DNA of 22,500 nt from Trachelipus rathkii (Eukaryota > Arthropoda > Malacostraca > Isopoda > Trachelipodidae), in the NCBI GenBank assembly GCA_015478945.1, contig JABUQX010087172.1, positions 1 through 22,500 of the forward strand, given 5' to 3'. Of the stretch, positions 1 through 10,046 are shown piece by piece. The first letter of the stretch is position 1. The number at the start of each line of letters is the position of its first letter. The translations under genes were made by a program, and so were the position numbers. The notes beneath the pieces are model-generated. The model was not told where the DNA came from. It saw only the letters and a list, made by a program, of their open reading frames with translations, and did not search any database.

Positions 1-540
1 ATATTAGGTAAGGTTATGATAAATTTTTGTTAAATATTACAATGTTAATGTAAAATTGCCATTCATATGTTAGAGATATGCTTGAAAAAGTGTGAATTGG
101 TTGTGTTTTGTATGAAATATTAGTCATTTTACTGTTGTTAAGTATGTAACTTTGTTAATGTTAGCAATTTATTCGTACGCAAGGTATGTTAGGTTTGTTG
201 TTGTACATTATATTCTTAGTTCAGGTTATGCTATGTTAGCTGTGTGTGCATGTGTGTGTGTGTAGGTGTGTGTGTGTGTATGTGTGTGTGTGTGTGTGTG
301 TGGCATTTATTCTTTGATGATAATTTTTTTGTTAATTATTACCATATTAATGTAAAATTAACATTGATATGATAGAGATATGCTTGAAAAGTGTGAATAG
401 GTTACGTTTTGTATGTAAAATTAGTTACTTTACTGTTGTTAAGTATGGAACTTTGTTCATGCTCTTAGATCAGATATATGTTAGATTTATTGATGTAACA
501 ACTTTGTTACGTTAGCATATATCCGTTGGCCAGTATGATA
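1..540. repeat. Internal tandem duplication inside copy A
   Basis: Roughly 1-240 and 318-540 are diverged copies of one unit about 300 bases apart. Both carry GTTAATGTAAAATT-type sequence, then GAGATATGCTTGAAAA, AAAGTGTGAAT, a GTTTTGTATG block and TACTGTTGTTAAGTATG. The two halves are separated by the TG microsatellite. Copy B at 5407 has only one such unit, so the duplication is specific to copy A or was lost in B. Confidence 0.7.
240..302. repeat. (TG)n microsatellite
   Basis: Nearly continuous TG dinucleotides with single interruptions (CATG, TAGG, TATG). It lies between the two halves of the duplication in copy A and is absent from copy B. Confidence 0.95.
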
Positions 541-1212
541 GATGGGTTAGGTTAGAATAGGTTTTGATAGGTTATGTTAAATAATTTTACTAATTCTTTC
601 AAAGAACTTTTTTTTTGTTATGTTTATACAAAATAATACCTGAAATATGACTTGAATCATTAGATCAATAGATCAATATATCATGTAGGGTGGGAGGGGT
701 GAAAGGGTGGTTTGATTTACCGATATACTGATTACTGCTTTAGGGTGTGTAAAACGCAATTTTTTTACGTTATAAATATAAAAAGAATAATTTTTTTAGT
801 AAAAACAAAAAATTTTTAAACAAATAAGACAGAAAATAACTAAAAGTTTTTAAAAATATATATATATTTTTTAAAATGAATAAGCTTAAAAAAATAAATA
901 AAGTTTGAAAAATAAATTTAAATAAGTAAAATTAAAATAAGTAAAAAAATTTTAAGACAAAATAATTTTTTAACTTAGGAAAAAATATTTTAGTTGATGT
1001 TTATAAAAACAAAACGAAATTTGAAAATAGAATTGCCAGTCTTCAACTTTAGAAAGCGGGGTATCTTTGTAAAACGCAACACAAATGACGACCTGCATAT
1101 GTTTGAACAGAATCAGTCCTGTGAACAGTAAGGTTGTATTAGATTAAGATACACAATGTATTAAAAAAGATTGGTAAAGAGATGCTATAATTAATAAGCT
1201 CTTTGTGATAAA

Positions 1213-1272
1213 ATTCATATATATATATATATATATAAGTGGCGGCTCGTGAGACAAAAACATGGAGGCACT

Positions 1273-1315
<43 letters not shown>

Positions 1316-1378
1316 CATCAGAAGGTATATATAGTATATATATGATATATACATATATATGCAGATGCTATTATACAT

Positions 1379-1414
<36 letters not shown>

Positions 1415-1500
1415 CATAGTTAAGGCTAATAGATCATGATGTTATTGGGTATTGAAAGATATTGGTTTATATTATTGCTGGGTTGTTATATTATTATTAT

Positions 1501-1532
<32 letters not shown>

Positions 1533-1600
1533 AAGTATTAATATATATATATATAATATTATACATATATATAGTTATGGTTATTGTAATAACTGACTGT
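1213..1600. repeat. TA-rich simple repeat block
   Basis: Several (TA)n tracts (about 1218-1238, 1277-1314, 1381-1414, 1501-1522) are mixed with TTA and short ATTGG-type words. The block starts exactly where copy A ends. The YIYIYI open frame on the minus strand here is only the translation of TA repeats. It contains the left GGCGGC module at 1240-1276. Confidence 0.9.
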
Positions 1601-2655
1601 TTCCTTTATAAATCCTGTTCGATTCTGTAAATAAGAATTAAATAATCGATCAATGCAAGTTTAACCAACTCATCAATTGGAAAACAACAAACGAGGAAAA
1701 CAAGGCAAAAGATTCCTTAATATATATTTCACAAATATTATTTCTTAAACAACACATTTGCATTTTTATATTTAAACCTTATAATTATACCCTTAATATA
1801 TCGAGGTTAAAATATCGTACCCAAATCTAATTTTAGCCTAAACAATTATTAATAAGATTAAAAGTGCTACAATTATTATTCCTTATAAAAATGCAACAAA
1901 TCCTTATCACTTGGTAATTTTCACTTCCACTTAATTCACTGGCAATGTTAAAATGGCAAGGATAAATAAATAGTTTAGCAACGAGGAAATTAAACGTCAA
2001 AATAAAGCACAACCTGTTAAACTTCGGACACTGGTAAGTAAATATTCAATAATTCACAATAAGAAAGTCATAAATTTGAGGACAAAATCGAGTAAATACC
2101 GGAACAACTTGTAATAAAGAATATGGACGGTTACTTACTAACCATTTCTAAATGCCATACTTAACGCGACATTATAAATCCCGAATAAGTGTGATACTTC
2201 ATAATTCCAACTTTAGGCGAGGTTAAACCTAATTCCAACTTGGTTCTAGGCAGGCAAGAGAACACCGATTTATTAACTGCTGTTTCCAATTCCGTTTGAA
2301 CTCATCATCCGACGCACTAATTATCATCTTTTCGTAAGCCAACCTGGGAATTATCTCCTGAGTAGATTACTGTTTAAGTTGCCTAGTCTCTAGGCCCAAT
2401 CCCTATTAAAAATAAATACTTGTCAATAACAATTCCTTTTAAAATTCATAATAATAACAATAAATTTATTAATTTATTTCCTTACCGTTTCGTACGGGAT
2501 CTTTTCTTCTTCCTTGGATTTTTCCTTTCATTCCTCTGCGTCCTGAGTAACAAACGATCCGATCCTTTGAGATGTCTTAAACAATCTAACTTTTTTTACA
2601 CTAACCTTCTCAGTTTTTGCCTTAGAATTTACTTTAGGTGGTTCATCACCCTATA
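1601..2655. other. AT-rich unique sequence, no gene seen
   Basis: Moderately complex AT-rich DNA without repeats visible by eye. A 78-codon open frame on the + strand (2420-2656) is rich in N, F and L, has no recognisable motif and runs into a TA tract, so I do not call it a gene. No splice structure or conserved domain could be made out on either strand. Confidence 0.6.
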
Positions 2656-2686
2656 ATATATATATATTGGTTATTATATGTTAGAG

Positions 2687-2724
<38 letters not shown>

Positions 2725-2741
2725 CAGTTAAAACTGAGCAG

Positions 2742-2782
<41 letters not shown>
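2656..2782. repeat. (TA)n tracts
   Basis: Two long TA runs (about 2689-2719 and 2743-2781) are separated by the short sequence GTTAGCAGTTAAAACTGAGCAG. The linker contains CAGTT/AACTG inverted words. Confidence 0.95.
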
Positions 2783-2784
<2 letters not shown>

Positions 2785-3480
2785 CCGTGAAAGTTCTTCC
2801 TCTTATTGTCTGCTGTTCAACTCGGAGGTATAATAATAAATAAAGATTTTCGTAATTTTATAATTCATACATGACAATTTCCTTTCTTGACTGTAAACAC
2901 CATTAGTAAAAAGACTTTATAATATAATTTTAACATACAGCTTGTCAATCTCCATTTCAATAATTAAATTTCATAAATTTCGTACCCACGAGTTACCAAC
3001 CCTACAATAATTTAAAACCGGAGGAAGTTTTTTTTTTATCATTTTTTATTTCTACCATACCTCTCCGTCCGGCCATTACACCTTGGTTTCAAGAGTCAAA
3101 TACTACTCTCCTTTTAATCCCACGTTGTGCCTGATCCAAAAACCTTGCAAACCAGTTATATTCATCGTAGTTTTCATAATTCAGCATATCACAAAACCAC
3201 GTATGCATTCTTAATGTTATTGACAACACAGCTCATCATGAGGGAGGATGGCTATCTACCTGCAGTTTAGAGTTAAACCTAGACTGATTGACAGGGTGAT
3301 CCAAAAATACAGCCTCTAATCACACACTTAAAATCTTTAGGTGCTCAAACTTAGCGTTGCCCCCGCATGAGTCCCCCAATCTGGGACTTTTCCCTTCGCT
3401 TCTTACACCTTGGCAATCTGGTCTCAATATAGTAAATTTTAGTATAACTCTCTCTCTCTCTTCTTCTCTCTAAATAGGTT
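2783..3480. other. Unique sequence with CT-rich end
   Basis: Normal-complexity AT-rich DNA. It ends in a CT microsatellite (about 3450-3471, CTCTCTCTCTC followed by TTCTTCTCTC). Apart from the minus-strand fragment at 3089-3232, no coding signal was seen. Confidence 0.6.
3089..3232 (-). pseudogene. Short coding-like fragment, unrecognised
   Basis: A 47-codon open stretch on the minus strand ends at a TGA (3089-3091) and is closed upstream by two adjacent TGA codons. From its ATG it reads MHTWFCDMLNYENYDE and continues with an aromatic- and charge-rich sequence including NWFARFLDQAQRG and a basic KRRVV end. The composition is unlike the poly-N/poly-I frames of this window and would be unremarkable in a real protein. 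It sits in the most complex sequence of the 2783-3480 interval. It could be a transposon remnant or an exon, or chance. No family recognised. Confidence 0.15.
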
Positions 3481-3499
3481 AAGTACAGCAGGTAAACAG

Positions 3500-3521
3500 A
3501 GAGTATATATATATATATTAT

Positions 3522-3559
<38 letters not shown>

Positions 3560-3630
3560 TTATATATATATATATGTATATTATTATATATTATTACAGT
3601 TATATTATTATTACATATATATATTAAATA
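3500..3630. repeat. TA/TTA simple repeats
   Basis: (TA)n and (TTA)n runs with short interruptions such as CAGTTATATA, continuing the TA fabric of this side of the window. Confidence 0.95.
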
Positions 3631-4040
3631 AGTTTCTTTTTATTTAATTTTAAAAAATAGTTTCTCTTTTATTTTGTTTCATTCTATCTATTTTCCACAT
3701 TTATTGCAAAGGGGCAACTGTCAAATTTGGGAGTTATTTTATGACGTGTGTTCGAGAGGAGGCTTTGTGGAAAATCCTCAAAACAGACAAAATAAGAATA
3801 AGGTTTCTTTACGTTGCCATGACAACCAGTGTTTTAAAAGCATTATAATTATGCCTTCTTGGAGGCACAAATCGAAATTCTTCCAGTCAATGATCCTTAG
3901 AAAAAATAATGTTTCGCAAGAGAATAAATGATTTTAATGCAAAATTAGCGTCTTTGTATAACATTTTAAACATTATTTTTAATAGTAGTAAATAATAATT
4001 TGAATTATTTTTATTACATTAGTTGCTTTTATTTTTTTTT
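3631..4040. other. AT-rich unique sequence, no supported gene
   Basis: An 85-codon frame on the + strand (3674-3931) opens here. Its protein shows no motif, signal peptide or repeat that I recognise, and its neighbours are repeats, so I leave it uncalled. The GGCGGC/GGAGGC module starts at the right border, within a hairpin AGGAGG-tccgg-CCTCCT (4043-4059). Confidence 0.5.
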
Positions 4041-4065
4041 AGAGGAGGTCCGGCCTCCTGTGTTC

Positions 4066-4105
4066 CGTGCCGCCTGATATATATATATATACATATATAT
4101 ATTGT

Positions 4106-4147
<42 letters not shown>

Positions 4148-4939
4148 CATAAATAGAGGTGTTGTTATATATGTTAAGTTATTATATATATATATATTAT
4201 ATATAAGAAAGGGGGCATATATTGGCTGTTGGTTACTGTTATGGTTACATATATTGGTTGGCTGGCTGGGCCATGGCTACTATTATTGGTTGCTGGAAAG
4301 CAGAGCAAAGAGCTGAGCTGAGCATGGAGCGTTGAAAGGCTGGCTGGCTGGTTGTTATTGGTTATTATTGCTGTTGGTGCAAGAGCAGCATACAGCTATT
4401 GTATACTACGTTGGCTACGCTGCTGCTGTGGCTGGTTATATATGTTGCTAGGCTGCATTAAGGCTGGGTTATTACTGCGCAAGCTGGTTGGCTGGGCGCG
4501 GCTACTACATACTGGTTACTGGCTGGTTGCTGTCCATACTGTGCGCTACAGCATACAGTTGGTTGTTGGTTGCTGGATATTGCTACATATACATATAAGG
4601 TATGGGTTACTGTTGTGCTGGCAGCAAACAGTTAAAGATATATATATGTTGGCTATTGGCTGCTGCTATATTATTATTACTTCATACATACATATTATTA
4701 CATATACAGAGCATAGCATAGCTGGCAGCGCTATTACGCATAAGGCTGGTTGGCTATAAGATGTTGAAGAGCTATATATATATATACATGTACATATACA
4801 TACTGGGCTGTAAGCAGCAAAGGCGCAGCTGCTGTTGCTGCTGCTGGTTACATAGGCACAGATATATATATACATAAGATAGGAGACAGAAGCATATATA
4901 TACATATATATTATAGATATTGTTTATATATACATATAT

Positions 4940-4971
<32 letters not shown>

Positions 4972-5039
4972 ATTTCATATTACTTTATTAATAAGAGTTG
5001 TTGTTATATATATTATTACATATATATATAGAAGAAGAA

Positions 5040-5112
<73 letters not shown>

Positions 5113-5126
5113 GCAACATATGGTGT
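4066..5126. repeat. Word-mosaic tract 1 (TC-depleted low complexity)
   Basis: TA tracts (4078-4095, 4112-4146, 4950-4970, 5042-5110) are interlaced with recombined short words: GGCTGG, GGTTATTGG, TGCTGCTG, CAGCAG, TACATA. On the + strand the dinucleotide TC occurs only about three times (4533, 4682, 4975) in about 1,060 bases, while its complement GA is common. The open frames here (W-, L-, Y- and G-rich) are translations of the repeat vocabulary. No gene is present. Confidence 0.8.
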
Positions 5127-5406
5127 TCGCCTTAAACATATACAGTGATACCATTATGGGGCTAAACGAATGTTTACTAACTCGGCACCGTACCGGCTCC
5201 AGCACAGGTGCCTGCAATGGCTCATTTGCTCCGACACACGAGACTTATTTTTCCTTCATCCTTCCTCCTTTCCTCATTCTTCTTCCTCTTCTGTCACGCA
5301 CTCTGTACGTTTCTTCTGAGGAACCTTTCTGAGGGGTCCCCAGACCTCTATTACGGACATGAAACAATCTTATTCAAGATCTACGATGTTATAAACATAT
5401 ATATTG
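5127..5406. other. Unique spacer, no supported gene
   Basis: Normal-complexity sequence, including a CT/TTC-rich stretch at about 5250-5300. Two overlapping open frames of 73 and 86 codons in different frames have no recognisable features. Copy B of the dispersed repeat begins at about 5407. Confidence 0.5.
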
Positions 5407-5628
5407 ATACCAATATTGGGTGGAACTTTGTTAACGTTAGCAGTTTATTCAAGCGTAAAGTATGTTAGGTTTGTCGTTGTACATTATATTCTTAGTTCAG
5501 GTTATGCTATGTTAGCTTTATTAAGGTGAAAACTTTGTTACGTTAGTATATATTCGTTGGCCAGTATATAAAGAACTTATTTTTATGTTATGTTTATCCA
5601 AAAAGATACCCGAAATATAACTTGAATC

Positions 5629-5722
5629 AATAGATCAATAGATCAATAGATCAATAGATCAATAGATCAATAGATCAATAGATCATAGATCAATAGATCA
5701 ATAGATCAATAGATCAATAGAT
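5629..5722. repeat. (ATCAATAG)n minisatellite
   Basis: About eleven copies of the 8-mer ATCAATAG, one shortened, each carrying a GATC at the junction. Copy A has only two or three of these units at the same place (about 655-680), so the array has expanded in B. Confidence 0.95.
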
Positions 5723-5832
5723 TATGGATGGGCGGGAGGGGTGGTAAGGAGGGTGGTTTGATCTACTGATTTACTGATTTACTGGGAGGGGTGTGGTAGG
5801 TGGTTTGATCAATAGATCAAAATATCATTGAT

Positions 5833-5873
5833 GGGTGGGAGGGGTGGGAGGGGTGGGAGGGGTGGGAGGGTGG
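5833..5873 (+). other. Strong G-quadruplex motif
   Basis: Eight or more runs of three or four G separated by single T or A (GGGTGGGAGGGG units repeated). Single-base loops predict a very stable quadruplex on the + strand. Copy A at 688-708 carries a shorter version and the partial copies at about 6850, 7090 and 7285 have single units. Confidence 0.8.
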
Positions 5874-6357
5874 TTTGATTTACCGATATACTGATTACTG
5901 CTTTAGGGTGTGTAAAACGCAAATGTTTACGCTATAAATATAAAAAGAATAATTTTTTTAGTAAAAACAAATTTTTTTTTAAACAAATAAGACAAAAAAT
6001 AACTAAAAGTTTTTAAAAAAATATATATTTTTTTAAAATGAATAAGCTTAAAAAAATAAATAAAGTTTGAAAAATAAATTTAAATAAGTAAAATTAAAAC
6101 AACTAAAATTTAAGACAAAATAATTTTTTAACTTAGGAAAAAATATTTTAGTTGATGTTTATAAAATCAAAACGAAATTCGAAAATAGAAATGCCAGTCT
6201 TCAACTTCAGAAAAAGGGGTATCTTTGTAAAATGCAATACAAATGATGACCTGCACATGTTTGAACAGAATCAGTCCTGTGAACAGTAAGGTTGTATTAG
6301 ATTAAGATACAATGTATTAAAAAAGATTGGTAAAGAGATGCTATAATTAATAAGCTC

Positions 6358-6680
6358 TTTGTGATAAAAATTACATACATATGCTGGTTATTGTTGAGAG
6401 CAGCAGCAGCATAGGGCAGGCAGGCAGCAAAGGGGCTGGGTGCTAAGGCGTTGCTGTTACAGCATATACATATATAAGGGGTTATATATATACATATATA
6501 CATATAAGGTTATTGGCTGGTTATTGGTTATTTATATATTATGGCAGCATATACATAATATGAGCAAGCTATGCATATGGTTGCTATACATACGTATACA
6601 AGATTAAAGGTATGGTATATATATTATTAAGCATATATATTATTATATATATACATATTATTAATATATATATTTATATA
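6358..6680. repeat. Word-mosaic tract 2 (no TC on + strand)
   Basis: Begins at the 3' tail of copy B. Words include GAGAGCAGCAGCAGC, GGCAGGCAGGCAGC, GGCTGGTTATTGGTTA and TATACATATA. I find no TC dinucleotide over about 320 bases. The minus-strand open frame is a low-complexity translation. Confidence 0.75.
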
Positions 6681-6694
6681 TCTATATATAAATA

Positions 6695-7600
6695 AGTAGA
6701 ACATTTATTTTTATGTTATATTTATCCAAAAATGATACTATACTCGAAATATAACTTGAATCAATAGATCAATAGATCAATAGATCAAGTAGATCAATAG
6801 ATAAAATAGATCAATAGATCGATGAGACCAATAGATTAATAGATTATGGATGGGCGGGAGGAGTAGTGGGGAGGGTGGTTTGATCTACTGATTTACTGAT
6901 TTACTGCTTTAGGGTGAGTAAAACGGGATTTTTTTAAGTTATAAACATAAAAAAGAATAAAAATTTTAGTAAAAATATATATTTTTTAAACAAATAAAAT
7001 TAAAATAAATAAAAGCTATCTGTTATGTCATACAAAATATGATTTGAATCAATAGATCAATAGATCAATAGATAAATAGATCATGGATGGGTGGGAGGGG
7101 GTGGGGTGGTTGATTTTATCTGATTTACTGTTTAGGGGTGTACACCCATTTGTTACAAACATAAAAAGAATAAAAATTTTAGTAAAAATATATATTTTTT
7201 AAACAAATAAAATAAAAATAAATAAAGGTTTTGAGTTATGTTATGCAAAATATGAGCTGAATCAATAGATCAATAGATCCTGGATGGGTGGGAGGTGTGG
7301 GGTGGGTGGTTTTATTTACTGATTTACTGCTTTAAGTGGTGTAAAACGTTAATTTTTTAAGTTATAAACAAATAGAATAAGAATTTTAGTAAAAATATAT
7401 ATTATTTTGATTTGCTGATTTGCTGGACTTTTAAACTGCTGGCTCAGGCTGTGTAAAAACACAAATTTTTTACGTTATAAACATAAAAAAGAAAAAAATA
7501 ATAGAAAAACAAAATGTTTTAAACAAATTAAACAAAAAATAAAAATGTGAAATAAATAATTTTTTAAAAATAAATAATAAAATTTAAAAAATAATTAATA
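6695..7600. repeat. Tandem partial copies of the dispersed repeat
   Basis: Four truncated relatives of copies A and B follow one another, starting at about 6700, 7016, 7240 and 7400. Each has a GAATCAATAGATCAATAG-type start (weak in the last), a TGGATGGGTGGGAGG block, TGATTTACTGCTTTA, then a stretch of AAAAAGAATAAAAATTTTAGT and TTTTTTAAACAAATAAAA. Spacing shrinks from about 310 to about 160-225 bases. This suggests unequal exchange or slippage on the central part of the family. Confidence 0.75.
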
Positions 7601-7639
7601 TTTGAACTTCCTCTTCTGTGTGTTCTCCAAATTTCTTTC

Positions 7640-8300
7640 TTCTAGGTTTTGGGGCTCAGCCCCAACACCATATGAGCGTAGAGACACGTAACCTCGGCTG
7701 CGACGAGGTTTCCTTATAAGAAAGATATATGCCAGATTTCATCCTTCTACGCCAATTTCCAAGTTATTGGGGCTCAGCCCCAAGACTCGATGGGCGTAGC
7801 GAAACGTAACCACTGCAGTACAGGGGTTACCATATAAGAAGGATGTATACCAGATTTCATCCTTCTACGTCAATATACAAGGTTTTGGGGCACAGTCCCA
7901 TCCCTCAATTGGCGTAGCGTCATGTTGCCTCGGCTGCGTGTAGGTCACCTTATAAGAAGGATGTATACCAAGTTCCATCCTTTTATGATCATTTCCAAGG
8001 TATTGGGCTCAGGCCCAACACCCAGTGGGCGTAGTGTCACTTTACCTCTTCTGTATCGAGGATACATTATAAGAAGGGTATATACCAAATTTCATCATTC
8101 TACGGTCATTTCCTAATTGGAGGGGCAGCACCCCCTTCGGGGGGTACACGGCCACGTAACCTCGGCTGCACCGATGATCCTTATATAAGAAGGGTGTACA
8201 CCAATTTCATCATTCTACGGTCATTACCTACTTGGAGGGTCCTGCAACCCCCCCAGGGGGGTGCACGGTCACGTAACCTCGTCTACGACTAGGTTTCATC
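7640..8300. repeat. 117-bp minisatellite, about six units, each with a G/C hairpin
   Basis: The anchor ATAAGAA-GGAT-TATACCA recurs at about 7716, 7834, 7952, 8069 and 8185 (spacing 116-118). Each unit also has a TTTCATCCTTCTACG-type block, a GTAACCTCGGCTGC-type block, and a G/C inverted repeat. The inverted repeats are GGGGCTCAGCCCC at 7651 and 7769, GGGGCACAGTCCC at 7887, TGGGCTCAGGCCCA at 8004, ACCCCCTTCGGGGGGT at 8130 and ACCCCCC-CA-GGGGGGT at 8047+200 (8247-8262). The unit is close to 39 codons, so a 64-codon frame at 7922-8116 shows a repeated IRR-YTKFH motif, but indels break the frame across the array. I treat it as satellite, not gene. Confidence 0.85.
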
Positions 8301-8327
8301 ACTCCCGATGGGGTGTCAAGTTTTATT

Positions 8328-8364
8328 GGTGCGGTGCGGTGCGGTGCGGTGCGGTGCGGTGTGG
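8328..8364. repeat. (GTGCG)n pentanucleotide tandem repeat
   Basis: About six to seven copies of GGTGC/GTGCG followed by GTGGGGC. It is a GC-rich tract directly downstream of the 117-bp minisatellite. Confidence 0.9.
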
Positions 8365-8435
8365 GGCTGAGCAGGAACCAAGATGGTGTAGATGCTTTGA
8401 AAGACTATAATGAATATTAATTAAACATTTACTAT

Positions 8436-8464
8436 TTATATATTTTTTATTTATTTATTTATAT

Positions 8465-8499
<35 letters not shown>

Positions 8500-8517
8500 T
8501 TTTTTATTTCTATTTTT

Positions 8518-8580
<63 letters not shown>

Positions 8581-8590
8581 TCTTTTATTT
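8436..8590. repeat. (TTTA)n microsatellite
   Basis: Two long runs of TTTA/ATTT, split by TTTTTTATTTCTATTTTTTTA at about 8499-8521. Confidence 0.97.
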
Positions 8591-8603
8591 ATTCATTCTA
8601 TCG

Positions 8604-9110
<507 letters not shown>

Positions 9111-9133
9111 AAGCATGAATAATAATTATTACA

Positions 9134-9522
<389 letters not shown>

Positions 9523-9575
9523 TATTAATTTTAAAGATACTGTTTTTTTCGACCCACTATTCTGCCCATAAAATA

Positions 9576-9595
9576 TCGATATATTGATATATCGA
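9576..9595. other. Small inverted repeat
   Basis: TCGATATAT-TG-ATATATCGA: 9-bp perfect arms with a 2-base centre, just after the TTA array. AT-rich context makes chance possible. Confidence 0.5.
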
Positions 9596-9659
9596 AATAT
9601 ATAAAAAAAATTATATTCAATTATATGCAATAATTAATTTTATCAGCATTTATTCTGTC

Positions 9660-9836
9660 TATAATATATATATATATATATATATATTATAACATATCAA
9701 AGAGAAGCAGGAGTATATATGTATACAGGCAGCAAAGAAAGAGTGAAGCAGTATATATATATATATATATATATATATAGCAGTTATATATATATGTTAT
9801 ATATATAAGTAAGATATATATATATATATGGCTATT
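9660..9836. repeat. TA tracts with short linkers
   Basis: (TA)n at 9662-9686, 9752-9779 and about 9813-9828, separated by AGAGAAGCAGGAG and GCAGCAAAGAAAGAGTGAAGCAG linkers. The linkers have the purine-rich + strand style of the word-mosaics. Confidence 0.9.
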
Positions 9837-10042
9837 TATAAGTGGTTGACCAGGAGCAAAATCAATAATTAATGTATTGTTATTTTAATAATTTTAGGTA
9901 AATACATATTAAATTTTTGGGCAACCTAACCTAACTTCTTAACCTAACCTAACCCAACATTACTTAACCCAACTCCTAACCTAACCCAACCAAACTTAAC
10001 CTAAATTAAACTGACCTTAAACAACGAGTCAACCACTTTATA
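9837..10042. mobile_element. Small TIR element carrying telomere-like repeats
   Basis: TATAAGTGGTTGAC at 9837-9850 is matched in inverted orientation by GTCAACCACTTTATA at 10028-10042 (one-base gap). The 205-base interior has no coding capacity. Its right half (9923-10010) is degenerate AACCT/CCTAA units, the C-rich form of the insect TTAGG telomere repeat. Both sides are TA-rich, so a TA target duplication cannot be distinguished. Most likely a MITE-like element that captured or evolved from telomere-type sequence. Confidence 0.5.
9923..10012 (-). repeat. Degenerate TTAGG-type (CCTAA) repeats
   Basis: Repeated CAACCTAACCTAACTT, AACCTAACCTAACCC, AACCC and CCTAACCCAACC words with period five and frequent changes. 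This is an interstitial array, not a chromosome end, since unique and repeat DNA continues on both sides. Confidence 0.75.
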
Positions 10043-10046
10043 CGTC

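Larger units (their letters stand above)
1..1212. repeat. Dispersed repeat family, copy A (5' end off-window)
   Basis: This AT-rich non-coding segment recurs at 5407-6366. Shared blocks include the GTTCAGGTTATGCTATGTTA stretch (220-239), CGTTGGCCAGTAT (about 522-535), the GGGTGGGAGGGG block (about 690), TACTGCTTTAGGGTGTGTAAAA (about 733-754), and a tail ending in TAAGCTCTTTGTGATAAAA (about 1195-1213). Both copies stop matching at that tail and run directly into TA-rich simple sequence. I see no open reading frame that survives between copies. The family is unrecognised; a non-autonomous transposon or a long satellite relative are both possible. The left end is not in the window. Confidence 0.8.
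1240..4078. mobile_element. Possible transposon bounded by GGCGGC/GGAGGC modules
   Basis: At 1240-1276, AGTGGCGGCTCGTGAGAC is followed by GGAGGCACTT. At 4041-4078 the reverse complement reads GGCGGCACGGAACACAGGAGGC. The two modules therefore share GGCGGC-CG-ACA-GGAGGC in inverted orientation, 2.8 kb apart, and both sit against TA tracts. Ends beginning AGTGGCGGC recall hAT-type transposon termini in animals, but this is from memory of the pattern and not a match. The interior is TA tracts and AT-rich unique DNA with no recognisable transposase, so it may instead be two unrelated solo ends of one family. Confidence 0.25.
5407..6366. repeat. Dispersed repeat family, copy B
   Basis: Matches copy A in the same order: GTTCAGGTTATGCTATGTTA, the CGTTGGCCAGTAT block, AAAGAACTT, ATCAATAG repeats, GGGTGGGAGGGG, TTACTGCTTTAGGGTGTGTA, a long A/T-rich stretch, and the tail ending TAAGCTCTTTGTGATAAAA. 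Compared with A it lacks the TG microsatellite and the second half of the duplication, and has much longer ATCAATAG and G-rich arrays. Its 3' tail again abuts simple sequence. Confidence 0.85.

Noticed and set aside
2420..2656. 78-codon + strand frame as a gene
   Set aside because: F/L/N-rich with no motif, ends in a TA tract; compatible with chance in AT-rich DNA.
3674..3931. 85-codon + strand frame as a gene
   Set aside because: More balanced composition, but no recognisable domain, no supporting signals, and a repeat context.
4023..5217. Several open frames rich in Y, I, L, W and G
   Set aside because: Their sequence is set by TA runs and GGCTGG/GGTTATTGG words; frames overlap on both strands with no motif.
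5629..5722. CRISPR-like array
   Set aside because: The repeats are 8-mers in direct tandem without spacers; this is a minisatellite.
9923..10012. Chromosome end (true telomere)
   Set aside because: Repeats are short and degenerate and complex sequence continues on both sides.
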